Source of the DNA: DATBMY01 sp036554605
GTDB lineage: Bacteria; Acidobacteriota; Blastocatellia; UBA7656
Direction: 5' to 3'
Length of the DNA stretch: 13,562 bases
Assembly (NCBI GenBank): GCA_036554605.1
Contig: DATBMY010000468.1
Location: 1 to 13,562, forward strand
The translations under genes were made by a program, and so were the position numbers. Positions within the stretch are counted from its first letter, which is position 1. Every line of letters starts with the position of its first letter. Under the pieces are notes generated by a model that was given only the letters and a program-made list of their open reading frames with translations, was not told the origin of the DNA and ran no database searches. Shown one piece after another: positions 5,237 through 11,330 of the stretch.

Positions 5237-6916
5237 TCATTCATGCAGCACCTTATGGACGAAGGCGACCGCAATCGAGCCTTCGCCGACTGCCGACGCC
5301 ACGCGCTTGAGACTACCCCCGCGGACGTCGCCAACGGCGAACACGCCTGGCAGGCTCGTTTCGAGCAGATACGGCGCACGTGTGAGCGGCCACCGCGCCG
5401 CCGCCAAATCCTCCGGCGTCAAATCCGGCCCCGTCTTGATGAACCCTTTCGCGTCGAGCGCGACACAGCCATTCAGCCAGCGCGTGTTAGGAACGGCTCC
5501 GGCCATGATGAAAATATGGCGGATAGCCTGAGTCTCGCTCTCGCCGGTTTGATTGTTCCGCCAGCGCGCGCGCTCAAGGTGGCCGTTGCCTTCAAGGGCG
5601 ACGATTTCGGTTCGCGGTCGAAAGACGATGGCCGGACTATGTTCGATGCGACGTATCAGGTAGCGCGACATCGTTTCTGCCAGCCCATCGGACCGCACGA
5701 GCAGGTGCACGCGTCTGGCCGCCTGCGCGAGAAACACCGCCGCCTGCCCCGCCGAGTTGCCGCCGCCCACCACGATGACTTCTTCGTCGCGGCACAACTG
5801 CGATTCAACAAAGGTCGCGACGTAATACACACCCGCGCCTTCATACTGCGAGAGGTTGTCGAGCGGCAGCCTGCGGTACTCGGCTCCCGTGGCAATGATG
5901 ATCGTGCGCGCCGGCACACGCGGCCCTTTTTCGATCTCGACGGCGTAAGGTCTGCGCTCGCAATCGAGATGCTTCGCCCCTTTGGCAACCAGCAGCTCGG
6001 CGCCGAACTTCTGCGCCTGCGTGTAAGCGCGCGCCGCGAGTTCCTGGCCCGATACGCCGGTCGGAAATCCGAGGTAGTTCTCTATCTTGGAGCTAGAACC
6101 GGCCTGCCCGCCCGGCGCGTTCGATTCCAGCACCAGCACATCAAGCCCTTCCGACGCGCCGTAGACTGCTGCCGCCAACCCCGCGGGGCCGGCGCCGACG
6201 ATCACCAGGTCGCGGACGTGTGTTTGGTCGATGGCTTCGTTGAAGCCGAGGCAATCGGCGATCTGCTGATTGGTCGGGTCGCGGAGCACTACCTCTCCGC
6301 GACAGATCAGAACCGGCACGTCCTCGACGCTGACATGGAAATGATCGAGCATGTCCTGCACCCCCGGGTCCTGGTCAAGGTCGATGAGGGAGTACGGATG
6401 GCCGTTGCGCGTCAGGAACTCTTTGACGCGCAGGGTCCCCGCGCAGTGGTTCGACCCGATCAGTACGACGTCTCCGAGTCTATGCGCGATCAACTGAACC
6501 CGGCGGAGGATGAAAGCGCGCATAAGGATGTCGCTCAGCTCGCTGTCGGTTTGAACCAGCGCAAGCAACTGATCGCGATCCACTTCGATGACTTCGCCCG
6601 ACTCGCTCGCGCGGATTTGTGAGAACCCGCGGCGACCCGAGAGCAGGCTTACTTCGCCGGTGAACATGCCTGGACCATAAACGACGATGAGGTCTTCGCT
6701 CGCGCCCGCCGGGCGAACGATCTCGATTTTACCCGTGACGACGACGAAGAAGCGCACGGTGCGCTCGCCCGCTCCGACCAGCACTTCGCCGCGCTCGACC
6801 TGCCGCACATGGCCGTGCGCGGCGACGCGCGCCATCTGAGCCTCGGTCAGCGTCGGCACTATCTCGTCGAAGCGTGATGCAGTGGCCGATGAATTGAGTA
6901 AGGGCGTGTCGCTCAT
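5237..6916 (-). CDS. Cyclic-nucleotide-domain FAD-dependent oxidoreductase (thioredoxin-reductase-like)
   Basis: This protein has 559 aa from ATG 6916. Its domains, in order, are: a cNMP-binding/Crp-like beta-barrel (about 18-133, with GEVSLLSGRR near 87); a glutaredoxin/thioredoxin-like module (about 151-228) with one Cys at 158 and the cis-Pro-type DVPVLIC; then a thioredoxin-reductase fold with FAD site GAGPAG (241-246), NAD(P)H site VVGGGNSAG (382-390) and the second FAD motif VFAVGDVRGG (525-534). Where thioredoxin reductase has CATC just before the NADPH motif, this protein has VATF (366-369), so it lacks the dithiol centre. Annotation as thioredoxin-disulfide reductase would therefore mislead. 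The likely role is NAD(P)H:acceptor electron transfer gated by a ligand; both ligand and acceptor are unknown. A TTG 12 codons upstream (6952) is an alternative start with no better ribosome binding site. It forms a tight operon with the UBP zinc-finger gene. Confidence 0.92.
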   Translation of the reverse strand: MSDTPLLNSSATASRFDEIVPTLTEAQMARVAAHGHVRQVERGEVLVGAGERTVRFFVVVTGKIEIVRPAGASEDLIVVYGPGMFTGEVSLLSGRRGFSQIRASESGEVIEVDRDQLLALVQTDSELSDILMRAFILRRVQLIAHRLGDVVLIGSNHCAGTLRVKEFLTRNGHPYSLIDLDQDPGVQDMLDHFHVSVEDVPVLICRGEVVLRDPTNQQIADCLGFNEAIDQTHVRDLVIVGAGPAGLAAAVYGASEGLDVLVLESNAPGGQAGSSSKIENYLGFPTGVSGQELAARAYTQAQKFGAELLVAKGAKHLDCERRPYAVEIEKGPRVPARTIIIATGAEYRRLPLDNLSQYEGAGVYYVATFVESQLCRDEEVIVVGGGNSAGQAAVFLAQAARRVHLLVRSDGLAETMSRYLIRRIEHSPAIVFRPRTEIVALEGNGHLERARWRNNQTGESETQAIRHIFIMAGAVPNTRWLNGCVALDAKGFIKTGPDLTPEDLAAARWPLTRAPYLLETSLPGVFAVGDVRGGSLKRVASAVGEGSIAVAFVHKVLHE

Positions 6917-6925
6917 AAAGATAGG

Positions 6926-6952
6926 TGTATACCCTTCGCCTGGCTCCGGCAA
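6926..6952 (-). promoter_or_regulatory. Candidate promoter of the FAD oxidoreductase/zinc-finger operon
   Basis: On the minus strand TTGCCG (6952-6947) and TATACA (6931-6926) are separated by 15 bp, slightly short for sigma70. Transcription would begin at or just before the ATG at 6916, giving a leaderless or nearly leaderless message. That fits the absence of a proper Shine-Dalgarno there. Sequence-only guess. Confidence 0.3.
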
Positions 6953-6993
6953 GCCGCCGCGGGTGATGGTGAGGTCCGCATCACTGCCCTAAG

Positions 6994-7037
6994 CTGCGAC
7001 CGGAAGCCTGCGCCGGCCATCCCTACTCCGGTCGCAG
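6994..7037 (-). repeat. Perfect 11-bp inverted repeat spanning the hydrolase stop codon
   Basis: CTGCGACCGGA (6994-7004) and its exact complement (7027-7037) enclose a 22-nt loop holding the TAG stop of the hydrolase (7025-7023). On the transcript the left arm is the last codons of the gene (Leu-Arg-Pro-Glu). No U tract follows, so it is not a canonical intrinsic terminator. It may protect the 3' end or assist Rho-dependent termination before the FAD operon. Confidence 0.65.
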
Positions 7038-8027
7038 GTATTTCTTCAGCTCCGCGGCCGCGTGTTCGAACAGGGAATGGGTCGCCGGCTCTTCCGCCAG
7101 ACCGTTCAGCAACCCGAAGTCATGGATCATGCCGTTGTAACGCACCGTGGTGACGGCGACGCCTGCCTCGTCCAGCTTGCGACCGTAGGCTTCGCCCTCG
7201 TCGCGCAAGATGTCGCTTTCCGCTACCTGTATAAGTGCGGGCGGCAACCCTTTCAACTGCTCAACCGTAGCCCGCAAGGGCGAGACGTAGATTCCCTGGC
7301 GCTCTTTTGGGTCGGTCGTGTAGAGGTCAAACATCCACTTTATCAGAGGCGCGGTGAGGAAACGCTTCTCGCCGAACTGCCGGTAAGATTCAGTATCGAA
7401 CTCAGCGTTGGTGACCGGCCACATCATGATATGAAGTCTGATTTCGGGGCCGCCATTCTCTTTAGCCTTCAGCGCGGTCACGGCCGTCATATTGCCGCCG
7501 ACGCTGTTGCCCACGATGGCCATGCTCTTGCCGTCGACATCGATCTCCGCGCCGTGCTCGGCCACCCAGCGGGTCGCGGCATAGATTTCGTTGACCGCCT
7601 GCGGATACTTCGCATCCGGCGTGCGGGTATAGTTGACAAAGACGGCGGCCATACCCGAAAGCACGACGAGGTCACGAACCATACGCTTGTGCGTCGGGTA
7701 ATCGCCCAGCACCCAGCCGCCGCCATGAATGAAGATGAATACCGGGAGTCGCCCTTTGACGCCGGCGGGGCGCACGACGTTGAGCTTGATGGTGTGGCCA
7801 TCGGCGGTGATCGTCTTCTCCGTCTCCTCGATGCCCGAAAGGTCGACTGGGACCGAGGCCTGTGCGCTCACCAGCACCTCGCGCGCTTCGAGCGGCGGCA
7901 AGCTCTCAAGCGGCGGGCCGCCCGCGGAATTCAATGCCTCTAAGAATGCCTTCGTGCCCCGTGAAAGACGAGGGTCGACGGCGACCTCCAATGGCTTTTC
8001 GGTTTGCAAAGTTGTGGTACCGCTCAT
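7023..8027 (-). CDS. Alpha/beta hydrolase, hormone-sensitive-lipase family esterase
   Basis: This 334-aa protein matches the alpha/beta-hydrolase-3 (HSL) family in length and motifs. HGGGW (101-105) forms the oxyanion hole. The nucleophile is S175 in GNSVGGN. The acid is D272 in AESDILRDEGE, and the general base is H302 in GMIHDFG. Known of the family: hydrolysis of short- to medium-chain carboxyl esters, often cytoplasmic; the natural substrate is unknown. I chose ATG 8027 over an upstream in-frame start at 8081 because AGGAGG sits 5 bp before it and the family normally begins with a short helical cap near this point. There is no signal peptide. The gene stands alone: 106 bp separate it from the FAD operon, and a hairpin covers its stop. 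Confidence 0.93.
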   Translation of the reverse strand: MSGTTTLQTEKPLEVAVDPRLSRGTKAFLEALNSAGGPPLESLPPLEAREVLVSAQASVPVDLSGIEETEKTITADGHTIKLNVVRPAGVKGRLPVFIFIHGGGWVLGDYPTHKRMVRDLVVLSGMAAVFVNYTRTPDAKYPQAVNEIYAATRWVAEHGAEIDVDGKSMAIVGNSVGGNMTAVTALKAKENGGPEIRLHIMMWPVTNAEFDTESYRQFGEKRFLTAPLIKWMFDLYTTDPKERQGIYVSPLRATVEQLKGLPPALIQVAESDILRDEGEAYGRKLDEAGVAVTTVRYNGMIHDFGLLNGLAEEPATHSLFEHAAAELKKYLRPE

Positions 8028-8081
8028 AAGTCCTCCTTCAATTATGCACGCGATCTTTTCAACCACTCTTGCGTCACACAA

Positions 8082-8276
8082 ATGAAAAACACTCTAGCGG
8101 CCGTCTTTTCCAAAGCACTGAACGGCTCCACTTTGGATCGCGCAGAGTTTTCCGGTTGGGTTTGCCTGCCCGCCGGCCCACACCGTTCCATCACGATCCT
8201 CAAGCAGCGCGCAAACGGCCTGCCCCTCGAGCTCCGGGTAAAAGGCGCGAGTGTCAACTACTTAGTCGCAATCTAG
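8082..8276 (+). CDS. Doubtful 64-aa ORF between hydrolase and kinase genes
   Basis: This is the only open frame of any size in the 8028-8288 gap. ATG 8082 to TAG 8274-8276 encodes MKNTLAAVFSKALNGSTLDR and a tail ending NYLVAI. Codon use is not implausible, but there is no Shine-Dalgarno, the strand is opposite to all neighbours and no family is recognised. The gap must also hold the hydrolase promoter, of which I see no clear copy. Treat it as non-coding unless conservation is shown. Confidence 0.18.
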   Translation: MKNTLAAVFSKALNGSTLDRAEFSGWVCLPAGPHRSITILKQRANGLPLELRVKGASVNYLVAI

Positions 8277-8288
8277 CGGAGCCGCCAA

Positions 8289-10610
8289 TTACGCGCCGCG
8301 CCCCTTGCCGCCTACCCCCGTGAGTCGCGCCACCGTGGCTATCAACTTTTCGGCATCGACCGGCTTTGCTTCGTGCGCCTGAAACCCCGCCTGCCATGCG
8401 CGGGAGCTCTCTTCTTCACTGGCGTACCCCGTCAGCGCTACGGCTGGAGTCTTTCCCCCTTCGTCGGGCCGAAGGCTCCTGACCTGTCGGATCAACGCAT
8501 AGCCGTCTTCGCCCGGCATGCCTATGTCCGACAGCAGCACGTCGGGCCGCCATTCACGAAGCCTGCTAATGGCTTCGGCGGCGCTTTCGGCAGTGACGGT
8601 CTCGGCCCCTTGCAACGTCAGCATAGTGCGAAACACCTCTCGCGTATCCTCATCATCATCCACGACCAGCACCCTCACGCCTTTAAGTGCCAGCTTCCGT
8701 TCATCGACAAGCAGACCGGCTCCGCTCGCTTCAGGCGGGACCGGTTCGAGCGCTGCCTGCGCCAGAGGCAACGTGACCGTAAAGGTGGCGCCCTGCCCGA
8801 CGCCTGCGCTTGATGCCTCAACCGTGCCGCCGTGCAGCTCAACAAGATGACTCACGATAGCCAGCCCCAACCCTAGCCCCGAATGCTTTCGAGTATAGGA
8901 ACTGTCCGCCTGCCGGAACCGCTCGAAGATATGGGGCAGGAAATCGGCGCTGATTCCCTCCCCAGTGTCTTGCACTATAATCCTTGCCGCCTGCTCATCT
9001 GAGTCGAGTCGCACGCTCACCTGCCCGCCGCGCGGCGTGAACTTCACAGCGTTCGTCAGCAGATTAATCGCCACCTGCTGCAACCGCGCAGGGTCGCCGA
9101 TCACCGGGGCGCCGGGCGGGGCGCCGCCTTTGCCGACCGTGATCTGCATGGCATCGGCCATCGGCCGCACCGCGTCAAGCGCCGCGTCAATCACGGTTTC
9201 CAGATCGACGGGCTGCCGGTTCAGGATCAGCTTGCCGGAGATAATGCGCGACGCGTCGAGCAGGTCCTCGATAATCTTTGCCTGCGCCTTCGCGTTGCGG
9301 TGTATCACGCTCACCGCCTGTTCGGTCGCCGCCTCACTCAGTTGCTTGCGTATCAGCATCTCCGACCAGCCGACGATGGCGTTCAGCGGCGCCCGTAGCT
9401 CGTGCGAAAGCGTCGCAAGGAAGTCGTCCTTCATGCGGTTCGCATCCTCAGCCAGTCGCCGCGCTTCCTGTTCGCGCACGAGCAGCGCGTCCCGCTCGGC
9501 CTCAAACCCTTTGCGCTCCGAAACGTCCATCACTACGCCCGTGACCCTTTGCACTCGTCCAGTTTCGTCCAGGGTCGCCTCTCCTACCTCCTCAAGCCAG
9601 ACGGTCGCGCCGTCGTCCGCCCGCGTGACGCGGTACTCTGAGCGGTAGCCGCCTACTTTTGCGACGGCGTCCTCTACAAGCTGGCGATGTCGTTGCATGT
9701 CCTCCGGGCGCAAAATGCCAAATCCTTGATCCCAGCCTTCGTGAGGCAAACGCCCGAGTACTTCGGGGAAGTTCTCAGTCAGGGTGATCTGTTTCGTCTG
9801 CGGGTCCCAATCCCACGCCACCATCCTTGCCGCTTGCAGCGCCCGTTTCAGCCGCGCCTCGCTACGGCGGAGCATCTGCTCAGCCCGCCTGTTTCGGGTG
9901 ATGTCGGTGAGCAGGCCCAAGAGTCCAGCTAACTCTCCTTTCGGGCCGTGGAGCGCGGATGTCGAGATCATCGCCCATAGTTCCGAGCCGTCCTTGCGGC
10001 GATAACGAAACTCGCGCGGCAGGATATCACCCGCCTGTCGCTGCCTCATTCGCTCGCGGGCGGCCTGCTGGTCCTCGTCGAATATGAAATCGAAGGGCGT
10101 GCGGCCGAGCATCTCGCCGGCCGTGTAACCGAACATCTCGCAGAGGCGCGGGTTGACGAACGTGGTGCGGGCGTCGCCGTCGATGATCCATATGCCTTCG
10201 CTGGCGGCTTCGACTATTGTGCGATAACGCTTTTCCTGTTCGATGACCCGCCGGGAGTTATCCTCTGCCCTGCGTCTGGCAGCATGGAGCGCGCCGCTGA
10301 ATACGCTGATAGTTACACCAACCAGCAGGAACCTGTATATCCCCGCCCAATCCTGAGAGGTTGAAATGGCGAGCCCCTGAAATGGTTGGAGCCAGAAAAA
10401 TGCTATGACTGCCGCCGAAAGAAATGTGGCAACCAGGCCCGGCCCAAGCCCCCCCGCGTAGGATGCTACGATCACCCCGAGAAAGTAGGTAATGTAAGGC
10501 GCTCGGTCCCCAAGCTGAGAACCTAACACCCATCTCACAAGGAGAGCCAGCGCTACACAGACTATAGCGACTGCGTATCGAGCAAGCAGGGAGTTTACAG
10601 CTTTAGACAT
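8289..10610 (-). CDS. Membrane hybrid sensor histidine kinase (DUF4118-PAS-PAS-HisKA-HATPase-REC)
   Basis: This is a 773-aa inner-membrane signalling protein. Residues 8-110 contain four hydrophobic helices resembling the KdpD-type DUF4118 sensor, with no large periplasmic domain. Two PAS domains follow (about 124-245 and 251-368), then HisKA with the phospho-acceptor H403 in SHELRAPLNAI. The HATPase part has an N-box (NLLTN, 516-520), DTGEG (548-552) and the GLGLGLA lid (578-584). A C-terminal receiver (about 645-765) has DDD 651-653, phospho-acceptor D695, T727 and K749. All catalytic residues are present. The receiver suggests either a phosphorelay to a histidine phosphotransfer protein elsewhere or feedback control. 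No response regulator or output gene adjoins it, so it is an orphan. ATG 10610 has no Shine-Dalgarno. Confidence 0.95.
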   Translation of the reverse strand: MSKAVNSLLARYAVAIVCVALALLVRWVLGSQLGDRAPYITYFLGVIVASYAGGLGPGLVATFLSAAVIAFFWLQPFQGLAISTSQDWAGIYRFLLVGVTISVFSGALHAARRRAEDNSRRVIEQEKRYRTIVEAASEGIWIIDGDARTTFVNPRLCEMFGYTAGEMLGRTPFDFIFDEDQQAARERMRQRQAGDILPREFRYRRKDGSELWAMISTSALHGPKGELAGLLGLLTDITRNRRAEQMLRRSEARLKRALQAARMVAWDWDPQTKQITLTENFPEVLGRLPHEGWDQGFGILRPEDMQRHRQLVEDAVAKVGGYRSEYRVTRADDGATVWLEEVGEATLDETGRVQRVTGVVMDVSERKGFEAERDALLVREQEARRLAEDANRMKDDFLATLSHELRAPLNAIVGWSEMLIRKQLSEAATEQAVSVIHRNAKAQAKIIEDLLDASRIISGKLILNRQPVDLETVIDAALDAVRPMADAMQITVGKGGAPPGAPVIGDPARLQQVAINLLTNAVKFTPRGGQVSVRLDSDEQAARIIVQDTGEGISADFLPHIFERFRQADSSYTRKHSGLGLGLAIVSHLVELHGGTVEASSAGVGQGATFTVTLPLAQAALEPVPPEASGAGLLVDERKLALKGVRVLVVDDDEDTREVFRTMLTLQGAETVTAESAAEAISRLREWRPDVLLSDIGMPGEDGYALIRQVRSLRPDEGGKTPAVALTGYASEEESSRAWQAGFQAHEAKPVDAEKLIATVARLTGVGGKGRGA

Positions 10611-10753
10611 GAGATCTATACACTCAGCGCATGTGAGGAGGGCGCTCGGTTAAGTGCAACCTGCAATGAACCATCCAACCGCCAAGACCCGATTCCGCCT
10701 CTCCATAAAACGCGCTTATCAGCATAGCCCGTTAAACGCGGTCTTGTGCGGGG

Positions 10754-10782
10754 ATTATAGTTGAGGCCGTTTATAATAACCA
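10754..10782 (-). promoter_or_regulatory. Candidate promoter of the histidine kinase gene
   Basis: On the minus strand TATAAT (10759-10754) is a consensus -10. The hexamer 17 bp upstream (TGGTTA, 10782-10777) is a weak -35. It would leave a leader of nearly 140 nt before ATG 10610. Confidence 0.3.
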
Positions 10783-10959
10783 GTGGTATAAAGTTACCAA
10801 CTGCTCAGACAGTAGAATCGGGACTTTGCGTTATCAAACGGTCATGCGCCTGCCCTTTCAAGCGTTGTAAACCAATGTCTGTATCGGCTTGCCAGGGTTG
10901 ATGAAGCTTAGCTGAACTTTATTACGCACTGCCCAGGTGTGGGAGAATTGCCTTTATGC

Positions 10960-10988
10960 TTGACCCGAAATTTGGTTGTCAGTAAAAT
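10960..10988 (+). promoter_or_regulatory. Sigma70-like promoter driving the SBBP protein gene
   Basis: TTGACC (10960-10965) and TAAAAT (10983-10988) each match consensus at five of six positions and are spaced exactly 17 bp. Transcription would start near 10995, leaving a leader of about 335 nt before ATG 11331. This is the best promoter-like sequence I found in the window. Confidence 0.55.
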
Positions 10989-11220
10989 CCTGCTGCTGGA
11001 ACAGTAGCTTTACAAACAAATTACGACAGCAAACTTGGTCCGGTAAGATCTAATTCTTAATCTGTCGAGCAGCTTTCCTTAATGATTGCTAGGAAAGATT
11101 CGGCCCTGGGAATTAACGTTTCGACCGTATTCACTATTGCTCCTCTTCGAGATTCGCAATTTGTGAATTCTAATTCGTGTATTCCTGGCTGATTGGCTCT
11201 CGGAGCACAACCACTCGAAC

Positions 11221-11286
11221 AGGTGAATAATCTCACTTCACCTCAGGCATTATGCCTCGCAGAACCGACAGAAAGTGGCAATATGC
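11221..11286 (+). promoter_or_regulatory. Cluster of short palindromes and repeated GGCAWTATGC site
   Basis: AGGTGAA/TTCACCT (11221-11243) forms a 7-bp hairpin with a 9-nt loop. AGGCAT-T-ATGCCT (11245-11257) is a near-perfect palindrome, and its core GGCATTATGC recurs as GGCAATATGC at 11277-11286, 31 bp away, about three helical turns. It lies 45-110 bp before the SBBP start codon. It could be an operator or leader structure; short repeats like these also arise by chance. Confidence 0.25.
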
Positions 11287-11330
11287 AAGACTTTTGTAAG
11301 CGTCTTTCTTATCCATTTACAAGCTAAGCC

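Larger units (their letters stand above)
10611..11330. other. 720-bp intergenic region between divergent kinase and SBBP genes
   Basis: This region is AT-richer than the left part of the window, with no ORF or RNA gene I can recognise. It separates two divergently transcribed genes and must carry both promoters. Visible elements are a -10-like site for the kinase (10754-10759), a good plus-strand promoter (10960-10988), a 7-bp hairpin at the predicted transcript start (10992-11008, one G-U pair), a 7-bp hairpin CTTTCCT/AGGAAAG (11073-11097) and short palindromes near 11221-11286. I cannot match it to a known riboswitch. Confidence 0.5.

Noticed and set aside
4954..5379. 141-aa version of the zinc-finger protein
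   Set aside because: The extra N-terminus overlaps the end of the oxidoreductase and has no domain. GGGAGG directly before ATG 5223 and the family start support the 89-aa form.
5210..6622. 470-codon open frame on the plus strand
   Set aside because: It lies entirely antisense to the FAD oxidoreductase and zinc-finger genes, whose motifs are unmistakable. Long antisense frames are common in GC-rich DNA, and this one is full of Arg and lacks domains or a ribosome binding site.
5237..6952. TTG start 12 codons upstream for the FAD oxidoreductase
   Set aside because: There is no Shine-Dalgarno and the extra residues look unstructured; ATG 6916 is preferred but not proven.
7062..7943. 293-codon open frame on the plus strand
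   Set aside because: Antisense shadow of the alpha/beta hydrolase with no recognisable motif.
10960..11330. c-di-GMP or other known riboswitch in the SBBP leader
   Set aside because: I looked for conserved aptamer segments and found none; only simple hairpins are visible.
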